Assembly (NCBI RefSeq): GCF_021531435.1
Contig: NZ_JAFBIS010000001.1
Coordinates: 1 to 64,000, forward strand
DNA length: 64,000 bases
From: Oscillibacter valericigenes
GTDB taxonomy: Bacteria; Bacillota; Clostridia; Oscillospirales; Oscillospiraceae
Direction of reading: 5' to 3'
In this document: piece by piece, positions 52,811-62,238 of the stretch
Layout: each line of letters begins with the position of its first letter
Position numbering within the stretch: the stretch's first letter is position 1
The notes under the pieces: model-generated
The model's input: only the letters and a program-made list of their open reading frames with translations
The model's database searches: none
Told to the model about the DNA's origin: nothing
Position numbers and translations under genes: made by a program

Positions 52811-53497
52811 ATGCTGACCAACATCTTCTTCGACCTGGACAACACCCTGCTGGATTTCGACGGGGGAGAGGCCCACGCCCTGTCCCGCGCCCTCCGGCAA
52901 TTTGGGGTAGACCCCACGCCAGCCGTTCTGGACCGCTACCATGCCATCAACCTCAGCCAGTGGGAACTGCTGGAGGAGGGAAAGCTCACGAAAGACCAGG
53001 TCCTGACCCGCCGCTTCGACCTCCTGTTCGCGGAGCTGGGCGCCGCCTGCGACAGCCGGGCGGTTTGCGATCGGTACGAGGGCTTTCTGGCGGAGGAGCA
53101 CGGCTTCGTCCCCGGCGCCCGGGGGCTGCTGGAGGCTTTGGCACCCCGGTACAGCCTGTACTTGGCCACCAACGGCGCGGCGGCGGTCCAGCGCCGCCGT
53201 CTGGCGGACGCGGGTATCCTCCCGTATTTCCGGAACATTTTCATCTCCGAGGAAGTGGGCTTCCACAAGCCCAGCCCCGCCTTTTTCCGCGCCTGCTTCG
53301 CCGCCATTCCCGGGTTTGACCCGGCTTCGGCCCTGATGGTGGGGGACAGCCTGACCGCCGACATCCGGGGCGGCCGGGACGCGGGCCTGCGCACCTGCTG
53401 GCTGAACCGTATGGGCCGCCCCCGCCGCCCGGATATTGTGCCGGACTACATCGTCACCGCTCTGGACCAGCTTTCGGTCCTGCTGGAAACGCTCTGA
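52811..53497 (+). CDS. YjjG-like HAD-family nucleotidase
   Basis: 228 residues. HAD motifs: I DLDNTLLDF (residues 8-16), II ATNGAA near 115, III K in FHKPSPAFF near 150, IV VGDSLTADIRGG near 175. The cap and the YjjG/YfnB-like pattern suggest 5'-nucleotidase activity on noncanonical pyrimidine nucleotides. Start at 52811 (MLTNIFFDLD) follows AAAGGAG; the ATG at 52781 is upstream of the site. Confidence 0.88.
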   Translation: MLTNIFFDLDNTLLDFDGGEAHALSRALRQFGVDPTPAVLDRYHAINLSQWELLEEGKLTKDQVLTRRFDLLFAELGAACDSRAVCDRYEGFLAEEHGFVPGARGLLEALAPRYSLYLATNGAAAVQRRRLADAGILPYFRNIFISEEVGFHKPSPAFFRACFAAIPGFDPASALMVGDSLTADIRGGRDAGLRTCWLNRMGRPRRPDIVPDYIVTALDQLSVLLETL

Positions 53498-53530
53498 AAA
53501 AACTCCCCCGGCACAAACGTGCCGGGGGAG
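53497..53530 (-). terminator. Terminator of the YabE-type gene
   Basis: 12-bp perfect arms (53503-53514, 53519-53530), AAAC loop; on the minus strand TTTTTT follows. It overlaps the end of the phosphatase gene. Confidence 0.85.
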
Positions 53531-53537
53531 AACTGCG

Positions 53538-54581
53538 TTATTCCAGGATATAAACCGTACAGCTCCGCCTGCCGAAGCTGATGCACTGCTGGTAGGTGTC
53601 GAAATACAGGTCCACCTTGTTGCCCCGGACTCCGGTGTCCTCGGCCACGGCGGTGCCGTAGACCAGCCCGTCAGTGGTCACGATGAACAGTTTCGTGCCC
53701 AGGGGGATGACGCTCTTATCCACAGCCACGGTGCCCACCCGGACGGTGGTGCCGGTGGCGGTGCAGTAGTCCACTCCGCCGTGCCCGGCGGTGTAGGCGG
53801 TGGCGGTCATGGACTTGGCGGCGGAGAAGTTCAGCGTGGTGCCGTCGGCCAGAGTCAGGGTGCCGCTACCGTCGCCGTTTTTGGAGACGTTGGAAATGGC
53901 GGACTTGTTATTGGACATGACGGAGGAAGCGGTCTGCTCCTCGGCGGTGCCGTATTCCACGATCTGGTCCACGGCGGTGCTGTCCAGCTCCTCCACGAAC
54001 TGGCGGCTCAGCTCCCTGCCGTTGGAAAACACCACTTCATAGATGGAGGTGCGGACGCCGTCAGCGCCCTCCTGCACCACTTTTTCCGTGCCCTTCTTCA
54101 TCTCGGGGTTGGCGATGCGCACGGTGTCGAAGGTGACCTCCTCCACCACCCGGTCGTAGTAGATGATCTCCTCCTCCACGGTGATCTCCACCCCGGAGCC
54201 GGACAGGTCCACGGCGACAGTCTCCAGCGGACTTGGGACGATGCCGATGCGTTCGAGCAGCCTGGAGACGCTTTCATTTCTGGACTGGACGGTCTGCGTT
54301 TCACCGTTCCGGTGGACGGTGACCGTCTGCTTGGCGGCCAGCGTCACGTCGTAGCCCTTGCCGCCGGTGGTGACATTGACGATCTGGCTGGAGAGATCCG
54401 GCAGCTTGGCGGCGCTGTCCAGCACGATGGCGGTGTCATCGGCGTCGGTGAGGATATACAGGGCGCTGGCGTGGCTGGTGGTAACGGCGGCGGTCAGGAA
54501 GACGGCCGTCAGCGTCAGCAGCGCCAGGTGTCTGCGGTTCCATATCCCATGCAGTTTTTCTTGCAGGTTATGACGTTTCAA
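53538..54581 (-). CDS. YabE-type cell-wall protein (DUF348 - G5 - 3D domain)
   Basis: 347 residues. A signal/anchor helix (about 19-40), one DUF348 ubiquitin-like unit (about 85-130), a G5 domain (about 145-215) and a C-terminal 3D domain (about 255-347) with the three Asp in AVDKSVIPLG, AEDTG and KVDLYFDT, the RlpA-like double-psi barrel fold found in lytic transglycosylases. Likely exported and acts on peptidoglycan, in the manner of resuscitation-factor/YabE proteins. Typical YabE has three DUF348 units; this one is shorter. Strong promoter upstream. Confidence 0.9.
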   Translation of the reverse strand: MKRHNLQEKLHGIWNRRHLALLTLTAVFLTAAVTTSHASALYILTDADDTAIVLDSAAKLPDLSSQIVNVTTGGKGYDVTLAAKQTVTVHRNGETQTVQSRNESVSRLLERIGIVPSPLETVAVDLSGSGVEITVEEEIIYYDRVVEEVTFDTVRIANPEMKKGTEKVVQEGADGVRTSIYEVVFSNGRELSRQFVEELDSTAVDQIVEYGTAEEQTASSVMSNNKSAISNVSKNGDGSGTLTLADGTTLNFSAAKSMTATAYTAGHGGVDYCTATGTTVRVGTVAVDKSVIPLGTKLFIVTTDGLVYGTAVAEDTGVRGNKVDLYFDTYQQCISFGRRSCTVYILE

Positions 54582-54656
54582 AATAGTACCTCCTGAATTG
54601 GTTTTTCAGGCTCCCGAATGGAGCGTTGGGCGGCTGTCTCCTGGATGGAAACAACT

Positions 54657-54719
54657 TGTAACTTTTGTTACCGGCTGAAAAACTGGACTCAGTATACACC
54701 CTGCTCCCACTTTTGTCAA
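54657..54719 (-). promoter_or_regulatory. Promoter and GTAAC dyad of the YabE-type gene
   Basis: On the minus strand, TTGACA (54719-54714), 17-nt spacer, TATACT (54696-54691), a near-consensus promoter. About 20-30 nt downstream lies a perfect dyad GTAAC-TTTT-GTTAC (54657-54670) in the leader, a possible operator or RNA structure. The rest of the 326-bp gap (to 54907) contains only the copZ terminator. Confidence 0.75.
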
Positions 54720-54835
54720 GTTTTTGGGGCCAAAGCGGTGTTATGTCTCCCACTTTAGGTGAAAAACGGCAAAAAACACTGGAAATAAATAACAGAAAAA
54801 ATCGAACGGTAACAAAATGGTTACGAAAACGGACG

Positions 54836-54880
54836 GAAAAAAGTCCCTGCACCCAAAGACTGGATACAGGGACATTTTTT
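54836..54880 (-). terminator. Terminator of the copper operon
   Basis: GTCCCTG/CAGGGAC arms (54843-54849 and 54867-54873) with a partly paired interior; TTTTTT follows on the minus strand, about 30 nt beyond the copZ stop. Confidence 0.78.
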
Positions 54881-54907
54881 GCAAAAAACCGAAAAATTAT
54901 GAACGGA

Positions 54908-55102
54908 TCAGCGAACTTCCGGGGTAAAGCCCAGATCCTCCAGCTCACCCACGGCGGTCTTGACGCAGTTCTGGCAGCCGTCGATGGTGACGGTCTTGTC
55001 CGCCAGGCTGACGGTGAACTTCAGATCAGCCCCTGTGAGGGCGTTGGTGATGCGTTTTACGCAGTTTTCGCACATCATATCAGGTACGGAAATGGTGGTC
55101 AT
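54908..55102 (-). CDS. copZ: Copper chaperone (heavy-metal-associated domain)
   Basis: 64 residues, a single HMA fold. The metal site is MMCENC (Cys11, Cys14). Delivers Cu(I) to CopA or buffers it. Two further cysteines in CQNC (about 43-46) are unusual for CopZ. Sits 16 nt after csoR with AAAGGAGAA as ribosome site. Confidence 0.88.
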   Translation of the reverse strand: MTTISVPDMMCENCVKRITNALTGADLKFTVSLADKTVTIDGCQNCVKTAVGELEDLGFTPEVR

Positions 55103-55118
55103 AGCGGTATTCTCCTTT

Positions 55119-55454
55119 TCATTTCATCAGTTTTTGTATCGTAGCCAGGAGGTCGTCCACGACCTCCAACTGCCCGTTTTGGATGTCCGTCACCACGCAG
55201 GTGCGGATGTGGCTCGCCAGCAGTTCCCGGGAAAAGGCGTTCAGCGCCGACTGGACGGCGGAGACCTGGGTGAGGATGTCAGTGCAGTAGGCCTCGTTTT
55301 CCACCATGCCCCGGATGCCCCGGACTTGGCCTTCAATGCGGTTGAGCCGCTTGGTCAGGGCCTCGACCTCGCTGGCCTCCCGGTGCTTGTGGCGGCAGCA
55401 GTCCTCTGCCTCCACGCAGCATTCTTTCTTCAATTCCTTGCTTTCATCGGTCAC
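55119..55454 (-). CDS. csoR: CsoR-family copper-sensing repressor
   Basis: 111 residues. The four-helix DUF156 core has the Cu ligands Cys-His-Cys in NEAYCTDIL (Cys about 57), SHIRTC (His and Cys about 82-86), with LNRIEGQVRGIRGMVE as the hallmark helix. The first 25 residues are Cys/His-rich (ECCVEAEDCCRHKH), an extension not required by the family. Cu(I) binding releases it from DNA. Operator copies are seen upstream of copA. Lies 13 nt downstream of copA. Confidence 0.93.
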   Translation of the reverse strand: MTDESKELKKECCVEAEDCCRHKHREASEVEALTKRLNRIEGQVRGIRGMVENEAYCTDILTQVSAVQSALNAFSRELLASHIRTCVVTDIQNGQLEVVDDLLATIQKLMK

Positions 55455-55467
55455 GGGGAAACCCTCC

Positions 55468-57720
55468 TTATTGTAATTTCGCCCGGCCCAGCCGCAGGGC
55501 GTTGCTCACCACGCACACGGAGCTGAGGGACATGGCCGCCCCCGCGAACATAGGGGAGAGCAGCGGCCCGCCGAACAGATACAGGGCTCCAGCGGCGATA
55601 GGGATGCCGACAGTGTTGTAACAGAAGGCCCAGAACAGGTTCTGCTTGATGTCCCGCAGGGTCAGGGCGGACAGCCGCAGAGCCCGGGGCACATCCCGGA
55701 GGTCGGAGCGCATCAGCACGATGTCGGCGGACTCGATGGCGATGTCGCTGCCGCTGCCGATGGCGCAGCCCACGGTGGCGGCGGTGAGGGCGGGGGCGTC
55801 GTTGATGCCGTCGCCAACCATCATCACATTCCGGCCCTGGTTCTGCAAGTTTTGGATAACTCCGGCCTTTTCCTCCGGCAGCACCTCGGCGATGACCTCG
55901 TCCGCGCCCACCAGAGCGCCGATGTGCTCCGCCGCCGCCCGGTTGTCGCCAGTCAGCAGCACCACCCGGATGCCCTGCTGTTTCATTTCCGAAATGGCGG
56001 CGGCGCTGGTCTCCTTCACCGGGTCCGCCACGGAGATGAGGCCCAGCAGCCTGCCGTCCGCCGCAAAGAACATGGGCGTCTGGCCCTGGGCGGACAGCCG
56101 CGCCGCCTCCGCCAGCAGGGGAGAGGCATCCACGCCCCGTTCCTCCAGCAGGCGGCGGTTCCCAGCCAGCACGGTCTTGCCGCCAAGCCGGGCCGTCAGG
56201 CCCCGGCCGGACAGGTTTTCAAACGCTTCCGGCTTTTCCGGCTCCGCCAGCCCCTTTTCGGCGGCATAGGCGGTGATGGCCGCAGCCAGGGGGTGGGCGG
56301 AGGCCCCTTCAATGGCCGCCGCCGTTTTCAGCAGGGCCGCTTCCTCGCAGTTGTACGGAATGACCTCCGTTACGGCGGGAGAGCCCTCGGTGACGGTGCC
56401 GGTCTTGTCCAGCACCACGGTGTCCACGCTGTGGGTAATTTCCAAAATCTCGCCGGAGCGGATGAGAATACCGTGCCTGGCGCCCAGCCCGGTGCCTACC
56501 ATGATAGCGGTGGGCGTCGCCAGTCCCAATGCGCAGGGGCAGGCGATCACTAACACGGAGGTGAACACCCGCAGCACAAAGGCAAAGGGCTGTCCCGCAA
56601 TGGCCCAGGCGACGGCCGCCGCCACCGCGATACCGATGACGGTGGGCACGAACACCCCCGCCACCTTGTCGGCGGTCTTGGAGATGGGGGCTTTTTTCCC
56701 TTGGGCGTCCTCTACGAATCGAATGATGCGTGCCAGGGTGGTGTCCTCCCCGGTGCGGGTCACCCGGACGTACAGCACGCCGTTCTGGTTGACACTGCCG
56801 CCGATGACCTCGCTGCCCACGCATTTTTCCACCGGCAGGCTCTCTCCAGTGAGCATGGCCTCGTTGACGCTGCTCTCACCCTCCGTCACCACGCCGTCCA
56901 CCGGCACCCGCTGGCCGGGCTTCACCAGCACCATGTCCCCGGTTTTCAGGCTCTCCGTGGGCACCTCCCGGCCGGAGTCCGACAGAATGGCGGTGTCCGG
57001 TGCCAGACGCATCAGGGCGGTGATAGCGCCCTTCGTCTTCTGCATGTTCCGGCTCTCCAGGAACTTGCCCAGGGACACCAGGGTCAGTACCACGGCGGCG
57101 GATTCATAATAAAGGTTGTGGACATAGGCGTGGGGATCGTCGGAGATGAGGAACGTCATCACCACGCTGTATGCGAAGGAGCAGGCGGAGCCGATGGCCA
57201 CCAGGGAATCCATGTTGGGATTCCCGTGGGCCAGGGCTTTGAAGCCGCTGGTGAAAAAGTTCCTGCCGCAGTACAGCACGGGGATGGTCAAGAGCAGCTG
57301 CAAGACGGCGTAATTTACCGGATGGGTGTGCATGGAGAAGATGTCCGGCAGGGGCAGGGCGGGCAGGCCGAAGGGCAGCATCTGCCCCATGGATACATAC
57401 AGCAGCACCACGGAAAAAACCGCCGCCGCGATCAGTTCCGCCTTTTTCCGTTTCAGGGCGGCTTCTTCCTCGTTCTGCACGGCCTCCGCCGTTTTTTCCT
57501 TTTTCTCCGCGTGGAGGGTACAGCCGAAGCCTGCTTTCTCCACCTTTGCCGTGATCTGCTCTTGGCCCACCTGACTTTCGTCGTAGCAGATGGTCATAAT
57601 GCCGGTGGTCAGGTTCACGTCGCTGCGCTCCACGCCGGGGAGCCGCCGGGTCACTTTTTCCACGGATGCGCTGCACGCCGCGCAGTGCATGCCGGAGATG
57701 TCATATTTTTCCTCTTTCAT
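55468..57720 (-). CDS. copA: Copper-exporting P-type ATPase
   Basis: 750 residues. N-terminal HMA domain with [13 protein letters not shown] (CxxC), eight predicted helices, the transport-site CPC in [12 protein letters not shown], phosphorylation site [11 protein letters not shown] motif SAHPLAAAI and [13 protein letters not shown]1B-1 type, exporting Cu(I) (and Ag(I)). Start at 57720 (MKEEKYDIS) with AGGAGG; the open frame upstream to 57894 crosses the promoter and operators and is not coding. First gene of copA-csoR-copZ. Confidence 0.97.
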   Translation of the reverse strand: MKEEKYDISGMHCAACSASVEKVTRRLPGVERSDVNLTTGIMTICYDESQVGQEQITAKVEKAGFGCTLHAEKKEKTAEAVQNEEEAALKRKKAELIAAAVFSVVLLYVSMGQMLPFGLPALPLPDIFSMHTHPVNYAVLQLLLTIPVLYCGRNFFTSGFKALAHGNPNMDSLVAIGSACSFAYSVVMTFLISDDPHAYVHNLYYESAAVVLTLVSLGKFLESRNMQKTKGAITALMRLAPDTAILSDSGREVPTESLKTGDMVLVKPGQRVPVDGVVTEGESSVNEAMLTGESLPVEKCVGSEVIGGSVNQNGVLYVRVTRTGEDTTLARIIRFVEDAQGKKAPISKTADKVAGVFVPTVIGIAVAAAVAWAIAGQPFAFVLRVFTSVLVIACPCALGLATPTAIMVGTGLGARHGILIRSGEILEITHSVDTVVLDKTGTVTEGSPAVTEVIPYNCEEAALLKTAAAIEGASAHPLAAAITAYAAEKGLAEPEKPEAFENLSGRGLTARLGGKTVLAGNRRLLEERGVDASPLLAEAARLSAQGQTPMFFAADGRLLGLISVADPVKETSAAAISEMKQQGIRVVLLTGDNRAAAEHIGALVGADEVIAEVLPEEKAGVIQNLQNQGRNVMMVGDGINDAPALTAATVGCAIGSGSDIAIESADIVLMRSDLRDVPRALRLSALTLRDIKQNLFWAFCYNTVGIPIAAGALYLFGGPLLSPMFAGAAMSLSSVCVVSNALRLGRAKLQ

Positions 57721-57745
57721 GGGACCTCCTGTATGGTGAGAAATA

Positions 57746-57803
57746 TACCCCTGGGGGGTATCTTTGCTGATAGAACTATATACCCCCCAGGGGTATTTGT
57801 CAA
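57746..57803 (-). promoter_or_regulatory. copA promoter with two CsoR operators
   Basis: On the minus strand TTGACA (57803-57798) and TATAGT (57780-57775) are exactly 17 nt apart, and the spacer contains TACCCCTGGGGGGTA (57795-57781). A second copy, inverted, lies at 57746-57760 downstream of the -10. Both fit the known CsoR consensus of a G-tract dyad. Repressor bound in the spacer would block polymerase directly. Confidence 0.88.
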
Positions 57804-57853
57804 GGATGGTTTGTAATAGTCTTTCCCCTGCGTCGAAAAATTTGCGAAAGCCC

Positions 57854-57881
57854 TTGACTTCCCGGGAAACTGTGATATGAT
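57854..57881 (+). promoter_or_regulatory. dpaL promoter
   Basis: TTGACT (57854-57859), 16-nt spacer, TATGAT (57876-57881), about 58 nt before the ATG. Confidence 0.75.
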
Positions 57882-57939
57882 GGAGCCAAAGCAAACAAAA
57901 AATTTGTTAGGCTAAAAATTTTTGTATGGAGAGAGCAAA

Positions 57940-59154
57940 ATGAAAGAGAAGATCAAGTGGGCCGTCAACCATATGCCGGCCAGTGAGGACCGTCAGCTGG
58001 AGGTCATGTCCCTGCGCAACGTGGCAAAGGCCAGCTTTTTCCACAACAGCTTTCCCCAGTATTCCATTACCCCCCTGGCCTGCCTGGACGGCATGGCGAA
58101 GTACCTGGGTCTGGGTGGCCTGTATGTGAAGGACGAGTCCTTCCGCTTCGGCCTCAACGCCTTCAAAGTGCTGGGCGGTTCTTTCGCCATGGCGCGGTAC
58201 ATTGCCCAGCAGATGGACCGGGACGTCAGCGAGATGACCTATGACTATCTGACCAGCGAGGCCTTCCGCCGGGAGTTCGGCCAGGCCACCTTCTTTACTG
58301 CCACCGACGGCAACCACGGCCGGGGCGTGGCCTGGGCCGCCAACAAGCTGGGCCAGAAGGCGGTGGTCCATATGCCCAAGGGCAGCAGCCAAAGCCGGTT
58401 TGAGAACATCAAAAAAGAGGGCGCCCAGGTCACCATTGAGGACGTGAACTACGACGAGTGCGTCCGTATGGCCGCTGCCGAGGCCGCCCAGACCAAGCAC
58501 GGTGTGGTCGTGCAGGACACCGCTTGGGAGGGCTACGAGGAGATCCCCGCGTGGATCATGCAGGGCTACGGCACCATGGCAGGCGAGGCCGCCGACCAGC
58601 TGCGGCAGATGGGCGTGAACCGCCCCAGCCATGTGTTCATTCAGGCCGGCGTGGGCAGCCTGGCCGGTGCCGTGGTGGGCTTCTTCACCAACCTGTTCCC
58701 CAACGATCCCCCCAAGTTCATCGTCATGGAGGCCCGGGCGGCGGACTGCCTGTACCAGGGCGCCGTGGCCGGGGACGGTGATCCCCGCATCGTAGAGGGC
58801 GACCTCAAGACCATCATGGCGGGTCTTGCCTGCGGTGAGCCCAACATCATCTCCTGGGACATCCTGCGCAATCATGTCTCCGCCTTCGTCTCCTGCCCCG
58901 ACTGGGTCAGCGCCCGGGGCATGCGGATGCTGGGCGTGCCCGTCAAGGGCGACCCCACCGTCATCTCCGGCGAGTCCGGCGCCGTGGGCATGGGCCTCAT
59001 CGCCGCCCTCATGGAGACCGACGAGTACAAGGAGCTCCGGGATTTCCTGGGCCTGGACCGCTTCAGCCAGGTGCTGATGTTCTCCACCGAGGGCAATACC
59101 GACCCCATGAAGTTCCGCAAGGTGCTGTGGGACGGCGAGTATCCCACCGTGTAA
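57940..59154 (+). CDS. dpaL: Diaminopropionate ammonia-lyase
   Basis: 404 residues of PLP fold type II. The PLP lysine is in RFGLNAFKVLGGS (about residue 75), the Asn/Gly phosphate loop is ATDGNHGRGVAWAA (about 117-130), and a glycine-rich segment GVGSLAGAVVG is near 240. The length and the N-terminal MKEKIKWA...HMP pattern fit DpaL, which converts 2,3-diaminopropionate to pyruvate and ammonia. GGAGAG precedes ATG 57940. No partner genes are adjacent. Confidence 0.93.
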   Translation: MKEKIKWAVNHMPASEDRQLEVMSLRNVAKASFFHNSFPQYSITPLACLDGMAKYLGLGGLYVKDESFRFGLNAFKVLGGSFAMARYIAQQMDRDVSEMTYDYLTSEAFRREFGQATFFTATDGNHGRGVAWAANKLGQKAVVHMPKGSSQSRFENIKKEGAQVTIEDVNYDECVRMAAAEAAQTKHGVVVQDTAWEGYEEIPAWIMQGYGTMAGEAADQLRQMGVNRPSHVFIQAGVGSLAGAVVGFFTNLFPNDPPKFIVMEARAADCLYQGAVAGDGDPRIVEGDLKTIMAGLACGEPNIISWDILRNHVSAFVSCPDWVSARGMRMLGVPVKGDPTVISGESGAVGMGLIAALMETDEYKELRDFLGLDRFSQVLMFSTEGNTDPMKFRKVLWDGEYPTV

Positions 59155-59157
59155 GCG

Positions 59158-59191
59158 CAAAAAAAACAGCGGCGAAAGCCGCTGTTTTTTT
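59158..59191. terminator. Bidirectional terminator after dpaL
   Basis: AAACAGCGGC-GAAA-GCCGCTGTTT (59164-59187) with A- and T-runs on both sides. Shared with the anti-sigma gene ending at 59198. Confidence 0.9.
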
Positions 59192-59197
59192 ATACAG

Positions 59198-60304
59198 TCA
59201 GGAGTCTGGATTTTCGGTCAGGGTGAAGCTGTCCAGCTTCAGCCAGACGCCGCCGACGCGGATGGCCTCCACCTGGGCGGGGTCTACGATGCGGTCAAAG
59301 GAGCCGGTGTAGGCGCTGCCGCGCACATTGCCGTCCTCGTCCTGTTCCAAAGTGCTTCCCCGGGAGTTAGAGGGGCTGTATTCCTCGCCATTCACCCGGA
59401 TGCGGTCAACGGCTGTCGCGTAGTGGATGGCTTCGGAATCATACTGCCCCTCCGGGAAGGGAACAGAGAGCTCATACATGATTTTTGCCCGGAAGGGGGA
59501 GACCTCCGCACCGGTGACAAAGATGTCGTAGTCCTCCCGCTCCGCCAGCAGGGTCCGGCCTGTATAACGGACCGTCGCGTCCTTTTGCTGGACGGTGAAA
59601 GTGAACTCGAAGGGGCCGGTTACGGTGGCCTCACCGAACACCAGGTTTTCCAGGTGCAGGACCAGCTCATTGCTGTCGTACTGCGAGCGGCGGGATTCGT
59701 CCTTTACCAGTAGACAGCAGCTCCCGCCTTCATCCTCCTGGGTGCTGATGATTTCCAGATAGGAGAAGGTAGACCTCCAGTTTTTGAGATATTGTTTCAC
59801 AAATTCGTCGATTTCTGCTTCTGTCAAGTGGGGCATCTCCTGCGGCAGCGTTTTGCGTATCTGCGCTTCGGACGCGCTCAGCCAGGAATCCTCGGAACGC
59901 ACCTGCACCCAGCGGTAGTCGGGGATGCTCTCTCCCGTCATCGTCAGAGAGAGGAGCATGGTGTTTCCGTCCCAAATGGCACCGTTCAGAGTCATCGTCA
60001 CGCCGTCCACCGTCTGGCTCTGGCCGATGATGGTGCCGATGCCGGCCAGCAGCTCCTCGCTGGCCTCCGGCTCCGCCGGGTCTTCGGCTACCTGCCGGAA
60101 CCAGTCGGAGAACTGTCCTGTCGCCACGGCGTAGCCGCAGGCGGTGAGCACCAGCACGGCGGCAATGACTGCCAACAGAGCGCGGCGCTTTTTTCGGCGG
60201 GGCAGAGCGGAGCGGATACGGCTTTCAATGCGGGCCTGGGACACTTCCTCCAGCGGCGGGACGTTGGTATCTAAACGGTTGGTCAGGTCATACCAGTCGT
60301 TCAT
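59198..60304 (-). CDS. DUF4179-type membrane protein, probable anti-sigma factor
   Basis: 368 residues: a cytosolic N-terminal part (about 1-38) with basic residues, one transmembrane helix (about 41-62), and a long extracytoplasmic domain of beta-rich DUF4179/DUF4825 type. Start overlaps the stop of the sigma-factor gene by 4 nt, the usual layout of an ECF sigma factor and its membrane anti-sigma. The sensed signal is unknown; homologous proteins are many per genome in this group. Confidence 0.8.
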   Translation of the reverse strand: MNDWYDLTNRLDTNVPPLEEVSQARIESRIRSALPRRKKRRALLAVIAAVLVLTACGYAVATGQFSDWFRQVAEDPAEPEASEELLAGIGTIIGQSQTVDGVTMTLNGAIWDGNTMLLSLTMTGESIPDYRWVQVRSEDSWLSASEAQIRKTLPQEMPHLTEAEIDEFVKQYLKNWRSTFSYLEIISTQEDEGGSCCLLVKDESRRSQYDSNELVLHLENLVFGEATVTGPFEFTFTVQQKDATVRYTGRTLLAEREDYDIFVTGAEVSPFRAKIMYELSVPFPEGQYDSEAIHYATAVDRIRVNGEEYSPSNSRGSTLEQDEDGNVRGSAYTGSFDRIVDPAQVEAIRVGGVWLKLDSFTLTENPDS

Positions 60305-60813
60305 CGCGGCACCTCCCTTTGCAGCGTTTGGCGGACCCGGTGGAGCCGGGCGCGGACGGCAGATTCTGTCAGGCCGTAGCGCGCCCCGATCTCTGCCGCC
60401 GTTTCCAGCAGCAGGTAGTGGCGGAGAAAAATCTCGCCATCCGGCGGGGAGAGGGTGCGGATGTAGTCCGCCAGGGCGGAAGAAAGAACCTCACGCTCCA
60501 GAAAGTCGGAGTCGGCGCCATCCTGGTCGAACAGGGGGACCTCGTCCCGGCGGCGGAGCTGCCGCCAGCGGTCAATGGCCAGGTTCCGGGCGGTGGTGAT
60601 GACGAAGCCCCGGAGGGTGTCCGGGTTCAGGGTATCCCCGTTTTTCCAGATGGCGATGAGGGTGTCCGCCGCAACCTCCTCAATATCGGCCTGACGGCCC
60701 GGCAGCAGGCGGCCCGCAATGGCGGCGGCCAGGGGCGAATAGCGGGCCGACAGGGCGGCCAGGGTCTCCTCCGGGGCGGAGGAGAGGCGGGAGAGCAGTT
60801 CCCGGTCTGTCAC
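60301..60813 (-). CDS. ECF-type RNA polymerase sigma factor
   Basis: 170 residues. Sigma region 2 (about 20-95; ADTLIAIWKNGDTL, then FVITTARNLAIDRWRQLRR) and region 4 (about 115-165; LSPPDGEIFLRHYLLLETAAEIG, then LTESAVRARLHRVRQTL). The start is GTG 60813, preceded by AAAGGAGGTG; the in-frame ATG at 60840 precedes that site. Coupled by ATGA to the DUF4179 protein. No obvious cognate promoter sequence can be named from one copy. Confidence 0.88.
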   Translation of the reverse strand: MTDRELLSRLSSAPEETLAALSARYSPLAAAIAGRLLPGRQADIEEVAADTLIAIWKNGDTLNPDTLRGFVITTARNLAIDRWRQLRRRDEVPLFDQDGADSDFLEREVLSSALADYIRTLSPPDGEIFLRHYLLLETAAEIGARYGLTESAVRARLHRVRQTLQREVPR

Positions 60814-60881
60814 GGCGGCACCTCCTTTTGGTGGGTTCACATAGGGTACGTTGGAAACGGGGAAAACGGTGCAAAAAAACT

Positions 60882-60914
60882 TGAAAAAGAGGATGGCCTT
60901 TTGGGGCCATCCTC
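60882..60914 (-). terminator. Terminator of the malic enzyme gene
   Basis: GAGGATGGCC (60889-60898) pairs with GGCCATCCTC (60905-60914); TTTTTC follows on the minus strand. Confidence 0.85.
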
Positions 60915-60924
60915 AAATTTTCGT

Positions 60925-62094
60925 TCAGATGCGGGCCACGCCGGAGTCGTAGGCGGCCTGCTTTACGGCGGCGGCCACGGCGTCCGCTACCCGGGGGTCA
61001 AAGGCGGCGGGGATGATGTAGTCGGCGGAGAGGTCATCGCCCACCAGGTCGGCCAGGGCATGGGCGGCGGCGATCTTCATCTCGTCGTTGATGTCGCTGG
61101 CCCGGGCGTCCAGGGCGCCCCGGAAGATGCCGGGGAAGGCCAGGACGTTGTTGATCTGGTTGGGATAGTCGCTGCGGCCTGTGGAGACCACCGCCGCGCC
61201 GCCGGCCTTGGCGTCGTCGGGGAAGATCTCCGGGGTGGGGTTGGCGCAGGCAAAGACGATGGCATCCTTATTCATGGTTTTCACCATGTCCGTAGTGACG
61301 GAATTGGGGGCGGAGACGCCGATGAACACGTCGGCGCCTGCCAGCACGTCCGCAAGCGTACCGGACTGCCTGGCGGGATTGGTGACCTGGGCCATCTCCT
61401 CCTTGATCCAGTTCAGACCGTCCCGACCGGCGTAGATGGCGCCCTTGCGGTCGCAGAGGGTGATGTTCTTCGCTCCGGCGGAGAGCAGGAGCTTGGTGAT
61501 GGAGATGGCGGCGGCGCCCGCGCCGTTTACCACGATCTTCACGTCCTCCAGCTTCTTGCCCACCACCTTCAGGGCGTTGGTCAGGCCCGCCAGGGTGATG
61601 ACGGCGGTGCCGTGCTGGTCGTCGTGGAAGATGGGGATGTCGCAGCGCTCCTTCAGTTTTCGCTCGATCTCAAAGCAGCGGGGAGCGGCGATGTCTTCCA
61701 GGTTCACGCCGCCGAAACTGCCCGCCAGCAGGGCCACGGTGTTGACGATGTCATCCACATCCTTGCTGCGGACGCACAGGGGAATGGCGTCCACGCCGCC
61801 GAAGGCCTTGAACAGGACGCACTTGCCCTCCATGACCGGCATACCGGCCTCGGGGCCGATGTCGCCCAGGCCCAGGACGGCGGTGCCGTCGGTGACAACC
61901 GCTACGGTGTTCCAGCGGCGGGTCAGCTCGTAGCTCTTGTTGACGTCCTTCTGGATCTCCAGGCAGGGCTGGGCCACGCCGGGGGTGTAGGCCAGGGACA
62001 GGGCCTCCTTGCTGTCCACCGCCGCCCGGGGCGTCATTTCCAGCTTGCCCTTCCACTCGTAATGCAGACGCAGGGATTCCTTTGCGTAATCCAT
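60925..62094 (-). CDS. Malic enzyme (malate to pyruvate, NAD(P)-dependent)
   Basis: 389 residues, the short bacterial form. Catalytic Tyr in LAYTPGVAQPC (about 36), metal-binding EDIAAPRCFEIE near 133 and HDDQHGTAV near 155, NAD(P) Rossmann GAGAAAISI near 190, and CANPTPEIFP near 280. Decarboxylates malate to pyruvate; with PEPCK elsewhere in the window it would close a C3/C4 node. RBS GAGAGGAG before the ATG. Confidence 0.96.
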   Translation of the reverse strand: MDYAKESLRLHYEWKGKLEMTPRAAVDSKEALSLAYTPGVAQPCLEIQKDVNKSYELTRRWNTVAVVTDGTAVLGLGDIGPEAGMPVMEGKCVLFKAFGGVDAIPLCVRSKDVDDIVNTVALLAGSFGGVNLEDIAAPRCFEIERKLKERCDIPIFHDDQHGTAVITLAGLTNALKVVGKKLEDVKIVVNGAGAAAISITKLLLSAGAKNITLCDRKGAIYAGRDGLNWIKEEMAQVTNPARQSGTLADVLAGADVFIGVSAPNSVTTDMVKTMNKDAIVFACANPTPEIFPDDAKAGGAAVVSTGRSDYPNQINNVLAFPGIFRGALDARASDINDEMKIAAAHALADLVGDDLSADYIIPAAFDPRVADAVAAAVKQAAYDSGVARI

Positions 62095-62238
62095 ATGGTA
62101 GCTCCTCTCGTTGCTTGAAAAGTCGTACCTATTCTAAGGGAAAAGCGGGGGATTGTCAATTCCTGTCGATGGGAAAATACTTGCGTTCCGGGGAGGATTG
62201 TGGCAGAATGAGGATTGAATAAACGAGGAGGCGCCGTG

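Noticed and set aside
57721..57894. 58-codon N-terminal extension of CopA
   Set aside because: It would be translated from the promoter/operator DNA; the HMA domain starts at MKEEKYDIS with AGGAGG in front.
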